From: a bacterium
GTDB taxonomy: Bacteria > CG03
DNA: 13,060 bases
Reading direction: 5' to 3'
Assembly: GCA_013791675.1 (NCBI GenBank)
Contig: VMTI01000006.1
Span: 1 to 13,060 of the forward strand
The first letter of the stretch is position 1. Each line of letters starts with the position of its first letter. Of the stretch, positions 1-8,114 are shown in pieces. The position numbers and the translations under genes were made by a program. The notes beneath the pieces are model-generated. The model saw only the letters and a list, made by a program, of their open reading frames with translations. It was not told where the DNA came from and did not search any database.

Positions 1-21
1 ATTTCGTTTCCCACATATTGC

Positions 22-49
22 ATTATACCACTCTCTCCGCTTAATTCAA
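22..49 (-). promoter_or_regulatory. Sigma70-type promoter firing out of the left edge
   Basis: On the minus strand a -35 box TTGAAT (44-49) and a perfect -10 box TATAAT (22-27) are separated by 16 bases. A TG one base upstream of the -10 box makes it an extended -10. Transcription would begin near position 15 and run out of the window, so the gene served is not visible. The start site falls at or beyond the nearest ATG codons, so the product could be an RNA or a gene starting further left. The call rests on the boxes alone. Confidence 0.5.
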
Positions 50-163
50 AGCCTAAATGTGTATATTTCGGTTGAAAGCAGCAGGTATATTTTGGATTTT
101 GAAAAGCAAACATTCTAACAGAAATACAGCATTTCACTTTCTAAGCAGTCATGCTTTTTTGCT

Positions 164-358
164 TTAGCGCTTTTTGCGTGTTGCTATGAATTTTTCGACG
201 CTTCTGTCGTAAGTTTTTTCCGCATCATCGGAGAAATAACAGGCGGGGAGCTCGCCCCTCATCCTGTGGTATCTGATACATTCGCAGCATTTACCTTTTT
301 TCTCGCAGCTATAAGTACAATTGCAGTCTTTCAAATTTCTATCAATATTGCATTCCAT
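164..358 (-). CDS. Small Cys-rich protein, DUF6485 family
   Basis: This 64-residue protein has eight cysteines (C3, C12, C14, C18, C24, C25, C27, C40), including a CxC pair and the block KGKCCECIRYHR, followed by ELPACYF and TYDRSVEKFI. I recognise this layout as the DUF6485 family of small, probably metal-binding bacterial proteins of unknown function; the metal role is inferred from the cysteines. An open frame continues upstream to 442, but the ATG at 358 is the likely start: AAGGAGGG lies a few bases before it, and it starts one base after the stop of the helicase-nuclease gene. It is therefore the last gene of the leftward operon and probably translated by coupling. A link to DNA repair is only positional. 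Confidence 0.8.
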   Translation of the reverse strand: MECNIDRNLKDCNCTYSCEKKGKCCECIRYHRMRGELPACYFSDDAEKTYDRSVEKFIATRKKR

Positions 359-359
359 C

Positions 360-3140
360 TTATCCCTCCTTATCTCCAACTTTGCATTTTTCCGAATACG
401 GACAGAAGCGGCAATGCGCACCCGCCTTCGGATGAAAATCACCGGCTCTTATTCCGTCTATAACATTATCCATCGCTTCCAAGAGGCGCGCCTCGTCCAT
501 AATTTCCACATCAGCTATTTTGCCCGAACGGAGAAAGAAAAGCCCTATTTTCTTAACGGGGCTCAAGCCGAAAACATATTTACAGCCGAGGGCGTAAATA
601 TTCATTGGCAGAACATAAGGCGAAACGTCATCTTTTTTTCCCGTCTTATAATCGTAAATTTCATAAAAATCTTTATTTTTTTCCACACGGTCAATCGCGC
701 CCTTTATGGTGCATCCCTTTCTTTTGAAATAAAAAGAAGCCTCTTTCATGAACGGCTTTTCAATAAACCGGGAAGAAAGGAAGTTCTCCGCCATCGCGTT
801 TACCTCAGGGCTAAGCGCGGGAGAGAGGGATTCACTGACGCTCTCACTGAAAAATTCACCGCCACGGCTTTTATCAAAATGTTCTATGGCTATATGAAAA
901 ACATTTCCTATTTTTGCGGAGCCGGGGGCTGAGCAGGATGGCTTCTTCAAGATATAGTCATTTTTGTATCTCAAAGGGCACTCATAATATCCATCGATTT
1001 CCGAAACCGTAAAACCGTTTTTTATTTTTTCGTCTATGACAGTTTTTTCAGAAAAAAATTCCGCCGGAATCGCTTTCCTGAAAACGGGAACAGAAGTTTC
1101 CCTCTTTTTTTCCGCATTTTCAAAGGAGCCTTCCGCCCGGACATGCCGGGCCAAACCGGCGAACTCTTCTTTGAGAAAAAAACTGTTTCCTTCGCCGTCA
1201 AGAAAAAAAGACAGCATTGCGCTCAACTTCCCTCTTGAGGGATGGCCGATAAGATAAAGCCTCTTTTGCGCGCGTGTCATTGCGACATAAAAAAGCCGCC
1301 ATTCTTCGTCGCCGACGCAGGCAGGCCCCTTTTTCCTGACCCTGCGGCTTATAGTTTTTCCGGTAATTTCCCAGGGGCTTGAGGATGTGTTTTTGCCCGG
1401 AAATTGAGAGGGCGCTATATTGGAAACAAAAACGACTTTTCTTTCAAGGCCTTTGATTTTGTGCACCGTCATTATATCAACGCAGTCGGCAACATCCACC
1501 GCGGCATCGGATTCCACCGCCCCCTGTTTATCAAGGCCGCTGATATATTCTATAAATTCAGAAAGGGCCGGCGATGATGACAATTTTTCATAGCCCATCG
1601 CCAATTCCATAAATTTCTTTATGTTCGCCAGAGCGCGGAGACGGTACACTCCTTCAAAGTTGGCTTTGACCCATTCCGTCAGGCCGCAGTTTAGAATAAC
1701 CGCCAGTATATATCTGTAAAGCGCGAGGTTTCCCGGAAACTGCCTGTTTTTGAGAAAGAAAAGAACGCTGTTCCTTTTGGCTTCGGGGAGCCCTCCTGAA
1801 GCGCCCAGAAAAGCTTCAAAGAGAGACTCTCCCTTTTTTCGGCCTGAGGCGAAAGAATATATTTCATCGAGCGTGAAAGAGAGCATCGGGCTTGTCAGAA
1901 ATTCAAAAAACGCGCTGTCGTCGGCGGGCGACGCCAAAAATTTAAGAATGGCCGTGAGCTGCCTTATTTCGGTACGATCGTAAAACCCTCCCCCCGACGC
2001 TGTCAGAAAAGCTATGCCTTCGTCTCTAAAAACTTTTTCATAATCAGACACAGAGCTTTTTAAACTTCTGAGAATAACGGCAAAATCGCTATTGTTTAAT
2101 TTTTCTTCTTTTTTCAGGCGCTTAATTTCGCGCGCTATATACAAAGCCTCCTGCTCCCTGCTTTCAGCCGTCACTATTTTAACGGGCTCGCCATCAGGGG
2201 CATCATCCCGCGGCGTCAGCGGTTGGTAATTTTTGAGCTTGCATCCAATCAAGTTCGCAAAATCAAGTATGCTTTTATCGCTCCTGTAATTTTTGGAGAG
2301 AGCATGCGAAATATGCGGCTCATTTTTTATCTCTGATATATTTTCCGGAGTTGCTCCGCGAAATTCATATATGGACTGGTTGAAATCCCCGACAACACAG
2401 AGTGAGTACGGATTGATTTTTTTGAAAAGCTCCATCTGCACGGGGCTGGTGTCCTGAAATTCGTCTATGAAAACAAATCTGTATTTTTCGCGCACAGCTT
2501 TCCTTATATCTTCGTTTTTGTCCAGCAGATTATAGGTTTCAAGAAGAAGCTGCGGAAAATCCATCACCGAATGCCTTTTCATTTCAGATTCAAAAAGCCG
2601 GTAAATCGCGCTCAGAAAAGAAATAAAATCACCGCCTCCTTCCCACCGGTAATCCGCGAGAGCAAGGGGTGTAATAAGCCTGTGACGCAGTTGGGTGATA
2701 AAAGTGTATATCTCCTTCGCGCTGCGCAGGTCAAGCGGCGAGACCGCACCCAGAGGAAGCGTGTTTCTGGCCTTATCTATTATTTTTTTGAAAAATATAT
2801 ATTCGTTTCCGCCGCTGATTATTTCAAATTTAGAATCTATTCCCGCCGCCGCGGGATTTTCTCTTAAGATATCCGCGCAGAAAGCGTCTATCGTGAAAAT
2901 GTTTAAAAAAGGCAGCATCCTCGGCTCGCCCAGTTTTCTTATGACGCGGTCCTTCATCTCAAAAGCCGCTTTCCGTGAAAAAGTAACGGCCAGCACATTT
3001 TCCAGCGCGCCATGAAGAGTTTTTCCTTCACCCATCAGCATTTCCAGTTTTCCCAAAAATTCGCCCACAAGATACGTCGTCTTGCCTGTGCCGGCTCCGG
3101 CGGTGGCGACAGTCAGCTTACCTCTTTTATCACCGCTCAT
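360..3140 (-). CDS. UvrD-family helicase with C-terminal PD-(D/E)XK nuclease (AddA/AdnB-like active motor subunit)
   Basis: This is the motor subunit of an AddAB/AdnAB-type enzyme that unwinds and resects double-strand DNA ends for recombination. All superfamily 1A helicase motifs are intact in the 926 residues: Walker A AGAGTGKT (14-21), motif Ia TFSRKAAFEMK (about 53), DEFQD (226-230), GDFNQSIYEFRG (251-262), NYRSD (about 281), TVHKIKGLE (about 558) and VAMTRA with R623. The C-terminal RecB-type nuclease shows an H in GNVFHIAIEHF, D in AIDRVE and D830-Y-K832. C721, C910, C913 and C919 match the 4Fe-4S arrangement of AddB-type nucleases. A frame extends to 3191, but the ATG at 3140 has AAAGGAG nine bases upstream and begins before Walker A. 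It overlaps the upstream subunit gene by 11 bases. At 926 residues it is shorter than typical AddA (about 1200). AddA or AdnB naming cannot be settled here. Confidence 0.9.
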   Translation of the reverse strand: MSGDKRGKLTVATAGAGTGKTTYLVGEFLGKLEMLMGEGKTLHGALENVLAVTFSRKAAFEMKDRVIRKLGEPRMLPFLNIFTIDAFCADILRENPAAAGIDSKFEIISGGNEYIFFKKIIDKARNTLPLGAVSPLDLRSAKEIYTFITQLRHRLITPLALADYRWEGGGDFISFLSAIYRLFESEMKRHSVMDFPQLLLETYNLLDKNEDIRKAVREKYRFVFIDEFQDTSPVQMELFKKINPYSLCVVGDFNQSIYEFRGATPENISEIKNEPHISHALSKNYRSDKSILDFANLIGCKLKNYQPLTPRDDAPDGEPVKIVTAESREQEALYIAREIKRLKKEEKLNNSDFAVILRSLKSSVSDYEKVFRDEGIAFLTASGGGFYDRTEIRQLTAILKFLASPADDSAFFEFLTSPMLSFTLDEIYSFASGRKKGESLFEAFLGASGGLPEAKRNSVLFFLKNRQFPGNLALYRYILAVILNCGLTEWVKANFEGVYRLRALANIKKFMELAMGYEKLSSSPALSEFIEYISGLDKQGAVESDAAVDVADCVDIMTVHKIKGLERKVVFVSNIAPSQFPGKNTSSSPWEITGKTISRRVRKKGPACVGDEEWRLFYVAMTRAQKRLYLIGHPSRGKLSAMLSFFLDGEGNSFFLKEEFAGLARHVRAEGSFENAEKKRETSVPVFRKAIPAEFFSEKTVIDEKIKNGFTVSEIDGYYECPLRYKNDYILKKPSCSAPGSAKIGNVFHIAIEHFDKSRGGEFFSESVSESLSPALSPEVNAMAENFLSSRFIEKPFMKEASFYFKRKGCTIKGAIDRVEKNKDFYEIYDYKTGKKDDVSPYVLPMNIYALGCKYVFGLSPVKKIGLFFLRSGKIADVEIMDEARLLEAMDNVIDGIRAGDFHPKAGAHCRFCPYSEKCKVGDKEG

Positions 3141-5778
3141 ATATATCGGCTCCTTTGAGGCGCTGGCACAAATATTCGTATGGACAGCCACGTCGGGGAC
3201 AGGAAGGCGCCGGATAGAAATCTCCTTCTTTCATAGCTTTCGCGGCCGCGGTCAGTTTTATCTTCATCTCGGACACGGCGGATGCGGTTTTTTCATCATT
3301 CAGCTTAAGTGTCACTTTCAGAGGATAATCCCCGGGCTTTTCGTAATCAGCCAGCCAGAAAAGCGTTATATCCGAGCATCCCCCAACGGCTTCGGCATAA
3401 ACCGGAAGAGCCAGATGCTCGCCTTTCTTTATCTGGTTGCGCAACGCGAGGGCTTTGAATTTTCCTCCCGGGCTGGTCTTATAATCTATTATCTCATAAC
3501 CGCCCGGCACTTTATCCACCCTGTCAATTCTGCCCGTCACATTGACGCCCGCAACCTTTACGGTTATGCTCTTTTCTCTTTCAACAACATCAAAAACATT
3601 CCCGCCCTCAGCGTATTTCCGCAGAAAAAAATAAAAAAAATCCCTCCAGCACACCGCTGAATGACGGCTATCAAACTCTTCAGCGGGGTTGGATGAAAAC
3701 ACCTCGCTCGTCAGAGCCGCCATGCGGAGCGTCATTTTATCTTTATCCCCGGGAACGGGAAATTCCGCGTGGAATTTTTCCATAATCCTGTGAACAAGCT
3801 GGCCGCACAAAGCGGGTTCGGAAATCCTTTTTTCAAGGGCGATGATATTCTCTATCAAAAACTTCAGGGGACAGGATATATAACTTTCCAGAGAGGACAC
3901 CGACACTGATGCGTTTAGCCCGCCGGGCCGGGAAATTTCATTTTTTATTCCGGCGCAGGAAACTTTATCCGCTGTGACCATTTCCATTTCTACGGAAAAA
4001 GGCATCCGGGGCTGGACGCTTCCCACGGGAATGCTTTTGAGAAATTCCTCTATATAGGGCGAAGAAGGAGTTTCTTCGTTTTCCGATAGAGCAAAAGACA
4101 CGCAAACTTTCTCCGTACCCGAAAAAAGCGCGCTGCGGAATATTTTTTCCTCGGTGGCGAAATGCTTTTCTTCATCTTGCGAAGTTTTCAGATAAACTCC
4201 GGGGGAAAACTTGCGCGGAAATTTACCCCACACAGCGCCCGGAATAAAAACATATTTAAAATGACTGCCTTTGGCTTCATGAACGGTCAAAAGCTTCACC
4301 GTGTCCGGAATATCCCCCAGATAAGGCGCCCTTGCGAAAGTTGAAAGTGAATCGCTCAAAAAAGATATGAAAATATCAAATTTCATATCTCCTATTATAT
4401 TGTGGAATTTTTCGGCGTACTCAAAAAATTTTCCAAACAGCCTGTTCGCGATAATGTCGTCGGCCGATAAACTCTCGGAGCCGCTGAAAACATAAAGCTT
4501 CTTTAACCGCGAAGTAATATCCAAAGATTCTTCCTTTATCACGCCCCGCGACGCTGCCCGCACTTTTTCAACTTTTAAGGAAAGCTCTTTCTTTTTATCC
4601 GCACGGCCTTCGCTATACCTGAATATGTCCGCCGCATCCATCTTAAACACCGGTAAAGCCAGCATATCGGGGAAAGAAACCTTTTCGTCCATATCGGCGG
4701 TAAAATAAAGAAATGACAAAAACGCCAGAAACTGCGGGTGCTTGAAGAAAGGAGCTCCCGACGGACAACTCACCGGAACGCCCTCCATGGCCGCCATATC
4801 CTCAAGCATCTTTATTTCATCACCGGTGTCCCTCGATATAACGGCTATGTCATCCGGGCCTTCTCCGCCGGATAGAAGTTTTTTAATTTCGGAGAGTATC
4901 CACCCGGCCTCATCGTAAGCGCTCAAAAATCTCATGACCTCAAATCCGGGTTCCGCGTACGCCGCAAGCTTTTTTTTATAATCTCCGAATTTTTCCTCAA
5001 ATACGCGGCGTGTGCCCTCCGCGTCTCCTCCGAGAAAATCATATATTCCCCGCGACGCGTCGCCGGCGATATAGAGGCCCTTCAAATTAGCGGATTTTTC
5101 AATCAGGCGGATAAATATTTCGGTCTCCCTTCTGTTAATATCCTCCCAGCCGTCAAGAAAAATATAATCAAAGTTTTCGCTGAAAAAGCCCGAGGACGCT
5201 GATTCAAGACAGCAGTTTTCCACATCCCTCAAATCAAAAAGATTTCTTTCTTTAAGCCGCTTTTTATATTCGGACAGGATTATGAATTCATCCTCGCTGA
5301 GGTGGGCAGACGGATTAATCTTATAACTGTCTATAAAATTAACGGCATCTGTTATAAATCCGCCGAAGCGGCAGCATGACGAAAAAACTTTCAGAGAATT
5401 TCGCACTTCCGCCCTGGAAAGAATATCCTTTAATACGGCTTCCTCTTCTTTACCGGAAATAATTGTAAAGTCACAGGACCTGGTGAATTGATAGCAGTTT
5501 TTTTTAAGAGCCCATTTGGCGAAACCGGAAAAACTATCAATGTGCAGTTCCCCCGAGCCTGCGCCGCGATGCCGCCGGACTGCCTCTGTAAACAGGCCCT
5601 TGACGGTAAGGGGGCAAAGCACAAGAATTCTTGAAACATCCGAGCCGCCGGCTATAAGTTCTTCAAATTTTGACAGCAGAAAAGACGTCTTTCCGCAGCT
5701 CTTAGTCTGCCGCGGCTGAAAGTCCGCCGTGGCGGGCGGAGCGCCTTCCCCATCAATAAATACAATATCGGTTTTCAA
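3130..5778 (-). CDS. AddB/AdnA-like helicase-nuclease subunit with degenerate motor
   Basis: This 882-residue partner of the downstream helicase-nuclease has the same architecture but a decayed ATPase. The P-loop keeps G29-K30-T31 but lacks its first glycine (Q24). Motif II reads DGWED instead of DEFQD, so the catalytic Glu is lost. Motif VI (FRSALFSGTEK) lacks the TRA arginine. Motifs III (GDASRGIYDFLGG) and V (TVHEAKG) remain recognisable. The C-terminal nuclease looks intact: LVHRIMEKF, GRIDRVD and D765-Y-K767, with putative iron-sulfur cysteines C636, C860, C865 and C871 (spacing x4 then x5 rather than x2 then x5). A structural motor with a working nuclease is the known state of AddB and AdnA. 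The start is TTG; no ATG or GTG lies between it and the upstream in-frame stop. The ribosome site is weak (GGATGGA), and a GC hairpin ends just before it. Confidence 0.85.
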   Translation of the reverse strand: MKTDIVFIDGEGAPPATADFQPRQTKSCGKTSFLLSKFEELIAGGSDVSRILVLCPLTVKGLFTEAVRRHRGAGSGELHIDSFSGFAKWALKKNCYQFTRSCDFTIISGKEEEAVLKDILSRAEVRNSLKVFSSCCRFGGFITDAVNFIDSYKINPSAHLSEDEFIILSEYKKRLKERNLFDLRDVENCCLESASSGFFSENFDYIFLDGWEDINRRETEIFIRLIEKSANLKGLYIAGDASRGIYDFLGGDAEGTRRVFEEKFGDYKKKLAAYAEPGFEVMRFLSAYDEAGWILSEIKKLLSGGEGPDDIAVISRDTGDEIKMLEDMAAMEGVPVSCPSGAPFFKHPQFLAFLSFLYFTADMDEKVSFPDMLALPVFKMDAADIFRYSEGRADKKKELSLKVEKVRAASRGVIKEESLDITSRLKKLYVFSGSESLSADDIIANRLFGKFFEYAEKFHNIIGDMKFDIFISFLSDSLSTFARAPYLGDIPDTVKLLTVHEAKGSHFKYVFIPGAVWGKFPRKFSPGVYLKTSQDEEKHFATEEKIFRSALFSGTEKVCVSFALSENEETPSSPYIEEFLKSIPVGSVQPRMPFSVEMEMVTADKVSCAGIKNEISRPGGLNASVSVSSLESYISCPLKFLIENIIALEKRISEPALCGQLVHRIMEKFHAEFPVPGDKDKMTLRMAALTSEVFSSNPAEEFDSRHSAVCWRDFFYFFLRKYAEGGNVFDVVEREKSITVKVAGVNVTGRIDRVDKVPGGYEIIDYKTSPGGKFKALALRNQIKKGEHLALPVYAEAVGGCSDITLFWLADYEKPGDYPLKVTLKLNDEKTASAVSEMKIKLTAAAKAMKEGDFYPAPSCPRRGCPYEYLCQRLKGADIYER

Positions 5779-5790
5779 TAAACTATTCCA

Positions 5791-5815
5791 TCCGCCGGGC
5801 CGGAAGCCCGGCGGA
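5791..5815 (-). terminator. Strong GC hairpin between the basic-peptide gene and the addB-like gene
   Basis: A perfect 10-bp inverted repeat (TCCGCCGGGC at 5791-5800 with its complement at 5806-5815) closes a 5-base loop. It lies 13 bases after the stop of the 28-residue gene and 12 bases before the TTG start of the helicase-nuclease gene. No T-run follows on the minus strand, so it is not a classical terminator for the leftward operon. It may be a partial terminator, an RNA-processing or stability element, or a structure limiting ribosome access to the TTG start. The hairpin is certain; its role is inferred. Confidence 0.5.
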
Positions 5816-5828
5816 TTTCATTAAACCT

Positions 5829-5915
5829 TTATTTCGCTTTATGGCGCATTGCTTTGCGTCTTTTTTTAAACTTGTGTCTTTTTACTTTAGCAAGTTTCCT
5901 GCGTCTTCCTTTCAC
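5829..5915 (-). CDS. 28-residue highly basic protein, COX24/AURKAIP1-like (bS22-like) small ribosomal protein candidate
   Basis: The 28 residues begin MKGRRRKLAKVKRHKFKK and end RRKAMRHKAK; about two thirds are Lys, Arg or His. The pattern of K-V-K-R-H-K, K-K-R-R-K and M-R-H-K resembles the short bacterial proteins with a COX24/AURKAIP1 domain, some of which are small ribosomal subunit components. The GTG start has AGAGGAGG nine bases upstream and overlaps the TGA of the VanZ-like gene as GTGA, a classical coupling junction. An in-frame TAA directly before GTG excludes a longer N-terminus. Its size makes automatic callers likely to miss it. The reading frame is well supported; the ribosomal role is inferred from composition and motif. 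Confidence 0.72.
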   Translation of the reverse strand: MKGRRRKLAKVKRHKFKKRRKAMRHKAK

Positions 5916-6310
5916 TTAGCTATACCTCCTCTCAAAATTCCGCTTTCATTCGAAAAAAGATCCGTGCGTAATATCAGATAACACACAATCAATATTCCCA
6001 CAGCATCCACGGCGACATCAGCAATGCTGCCGTGCCTTTTCGGCACATAGAGCTGATGAAATTCGTCGCTAAAAGCATATAACAAAGCCGGCACTGCCGC
6101 GAAAATCGCAAGTGTCCGGCGTTTTATCCGCGCGGAGTCCAAAAGCGCCAAATATAAAAGCGCAGTCAAATAAGCGAACTCAAATATATGCGCCGACTTC
6201 CTGACAAACAAATCCCAAATTCCGAGCCCCATATCAAGTCCCGGAATATCTGAGAGATAATATATAAGTTTCGCCCACATAACAACAGCGAGCCATTTAA
6301 TAAAGACCAT
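5912..6310 (-). CDS. VanZ-like membrane protein
   Basis: This 132-residue protein carries the VanZ-family hallmarks: KSAHIFEFAYLT in the second membrane helix and SDEFHQLYVPKRHGSIADVAVD, followed by a last helix. Four hydrophobic segments are visible at about residues 4-20, 38-57, 66-83 and 98-114, so it is an inner-membrane protein. VanZ itself gives low-level teicoplanin resistance, but most family members, including stand-alone genes like this one, have no known role, so resistance should not be assumed. The ATG overlaps the stop of the DUF3467 gene by one base (TGATG), with a modest AGGG ribosome site. Its TGA overlaps the GTG of the 28-residue gene. Family assignment is strong, function unknown. 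Confidence 0.87.
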   Translation of the reverse strand: MVFIKWLAVVMWAKLIYYLSDIPGLDMGLGIWDLFVRKSAHIFEFAYLTALLYLALLDSARIKRRTLAIFAAVPALLYAFSDEFHQLYVPKRHGSIADVAVDAVGILIVCYLILRTDLFSNESGILRGGIAK

Positions 6311-6588
6311 CAGAACCCTATTTTCTTTTCCTGCGAAGGTAAAACTTCGCCGAACGAACTTTCATATCTTTTCAGATTTTCGGCGGCCGCCTGAACAAAC
6401 CTCTTGGCGTGCGCGGGACTCATTATAACCCTGGCTGCGACGGACGCCTTAGGCTGCTGGGGCTGCAGAAAAGCAAAATCAAAAACTATTTCTTCTTTCG
6501 TGTGGCTTATGAGCGCCATATTAGCGTAAACGCCTTTCTGAATATCCTTATCTATTTCTATTTGAATTTTTCTTTCCTCACGGTTCAT
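6310..6588 (-). CDS. DUF3467 family protein
   Basis: This 92-residue protein reads MNREERKIQIEIDKDIQKG at its start, then YANMALISHTKEEIVFDFAF, a Gln/Pro-rich turn (LQPQQP), and VIMSPAHAKRFVQAAAENLKRYE. That is the pattern of DUF3467, small cytoplasmic bacterial proteins of unknown function. The frame is open upstream to 6831, inside the isomerase gene, but the ATG at 6588 is preceded by AAGGAGG with seven bases of spacing and matches the family's N-terminus. It lies 70 bases after the isomerase stop and is coupled to the VanZ-like gene by a one-base overlap. No function can be read from the sequence. Confidence 0.85.
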   Translation of the reverse strand: MNREERKIQIEIDKDIQKGVYANMALISHTKEEIVFDFAFLQPQQPKASVAARVIMSPAHAKRFVQAAAENLKRYESSFGEVLPSQEKKIGF

Positions 6589-6658
6589 CTTTTTAACCTC
6601 CTTGGTTTTCTTGTCCCATTTCACAAAACTGTGGGCGCCTTTGTTGTAACGTTTTATT

Positions 6659-8110
6659 TCAGACACGGTATTTATCCGCGAAGCGCGGCGCCCGCCTTCT
6701 TTTTTCCGGAGTCTGCGAGAGACAATCAACATTATTACCTTTATGATTGCTCTGCCGTTTATTACCCCGACCTTTCGCAGAGAGAATTTTTTTAGCAATA
6801 ATTTTTCCGTATTCCACTCCGGGCTGGTCAAAAGTGTTTATATTAAGCATCTCGCCGTATATTGCCGTGGCGGCCATGAGCATCATCAGAAGCTGACCAA
6901 CATACTCCGGTGTCACCTCCGGCATTTTAATTGTGATAACCGGACGCCTCGCCTCGCCGAGAGAAAGAGCCGTGCCCGCTTCCTCCGCCTTAAAAAGTTC
7001 GGAAATATCTCTGCCGCCGAACACGAAATCGCCGAGCTTTGGAATTTTAAACGACCCTATGCCTTCTACCGACAGAAGCGTCACAACTTTGTCCTGCGGG
7101 CCTTCGGTATAAAGTTGCAGCTGGGAATGCTGGTCTGTAACGCCCTTGGCTTTTACAGGCGTGGGCCCCACAAAAACATCGCGGCCGTTTCTGTCCTTCT
7201 TTTTACCCAGCGATTCCGCCCAAAGCTGCGCGAACCATTCGCTCACCGTGGCGAGATTTTCCGAGTAAGGCATAAACACATTTATTCGGCGGCCTCTTTT
7301 GTAAAAAAGATAATGCATAGCGGCGTAAAGAGCCGCGGGATTATCTTTCAAACCTTCCTTAAAACAAAATTTTCCGGCGTCGCCCGCGCCTTTTAAAAGC
7401 TTCTTTATATCTATCCCCGCAGCGGCCGCGGGCAAGAGCCCCACCGAAGACAGCGTGCTGAACCGCCCTCCGACGTTAGACGGAATAGAAAAAGAATCAA
7501 TTCCGTTTTTGCGCGCGAATTCACGCAGATAACCTTTTTCGGGATCCGTTGTTATCACTATATGCTTTTTCCACGATTTACCTGTTTTCTTTTTGAGCAT
7601 TGCAAGCGCGGCGGAGAATATGGAAAGAGTCTCACCCGTCGTGCCCGATTTGGTTATAACATTAAAAACCGTATCGGACACGGGCGCAATGTCAAAAATA
7701 CCTTTCACAAATTCCGGAGAAATATTGTCGGCGATAATAATCCGCGGACGGCCTCCCCTCCCAGCTAAATCTCTCATATTGTAAAAAGAAGGCGCGAGCG
7801 CGTCTATCAGCGCGCGGGGCCCGAGGGCGCTGCCGCCTATGCCCAAAACCGCAAAGTTCCTGCATTTACCTTTTAGTTTATCCGCGTATTTTTTTATATC
7901 CGACGCGTTTTTAAAATCATCAGGAAGCTCGGCGAATCCCACTTCCCCCGACGCCCTGCGCGCGTTGAGTTTTTTCACGGCGGTTTTGACGGATGCTGAT
8001 ATTTTGCTGAGATCGCCTTCGCTTAAACCCCCGGCGCCTATGGCGCCCGACAGCGACGCGCTATAATCAACGCTTATTCTTTTTGCGAAATTTTTCTTAG
8101 ACGATTTCAT
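6659..8110 (-). CDS. pgi: Glucose-6-phosphate isomerase
   Basis: The enzyme interconverts glucose 6-phosphate and fructose 6-phosphate in glycolysis and gluconeogenesis, in the cytoplasm. Family signatures are complete: the sugar-phosphate binding loop ITKSGTTGET (about 152-161), NVGGRFSTLSSVGLL (about 211-225), the Glu in LWAESLGK (E299), the His in DQHSQLQLY (H328), and the second signature ending FDQPGVEYGK with K436. It is 483 residues, of the shorter bacterial type. About 37 residues after the conserved core are basic, low in hydrophobics (KGRGNKRQ, PEKRRRAPRF) and match no pgi element I know. The ATG has GGAGG nine bases upstream, inside the end of the PPC-domain gene, whose stop is four bases away, so the two are co-transcribed. 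Confidence 0.95.
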   Translation of the reverse strand: MKSSKKNFAKRISVDYSASLSGAIGAGGLSEGDLSKISASVKTAVKKLNARRASGEVGFAELPDDFKNASDIKKYADKLKGKCRNFAVLGIGGSALGPRALIDALAPSFYNMRDLAGRGGRPRIIIADNISPEFVKGIFDIAPVSDTVFNVITKSGTTGETLSIFSAALAMLKKKTGKSWKKHIVITTDPEKGYLREFARKNGIDSFSIPSNVGGRFSTLSSVGLLPAAAAGIDIKKLLKGAGDAGKFCFKEGLKDNPAALYAAMHYLFYKRGRRINVFMPYSENLATVSEWFAQLWAESLGKKKDRNGRDVFVGPTPVKAKGVTDQHSQLQLYTEGPQDKVVTLLSVEGIGSFKIPKLGDFVFGGRDISELFKAEEAGTALSLGEARRPVITIKMPEVTPEYVGQLLMMLMAATAIYGEMLNINTFDQPGVEYGKIIAKKILSAKGRGNKRQSNHKGNNVDCLSQTPEKRRRAPRFADKYRV

Positions 8111-8114
8111 AAAT

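Noticed and set aside
139..163. Hairpin AAGCA/TGCTT after the DUF6485 gene as operon terminator
   Set aside because: The stem is only five base pairs and the T-run lies on the opposite strand's side, so it would not terminate the leftward operon.
321..932. 203-codon plus-strand frame opposite the helicase-nuclease gene
   Set aside because: It is the complement of the conserved nuclease domain, with no family resemblance of its own.
3082..3660. 192-codon plus-strand frame
   Set aside because: It lies opposite the C-terminus of the AddB-like protein, whose motifs are clear; antisense shadow.
6743..7396. 217-codon plus-strand frame
   Set aside because: Antisense to the conserved pgi core; no ribosome site or recognisable domain.
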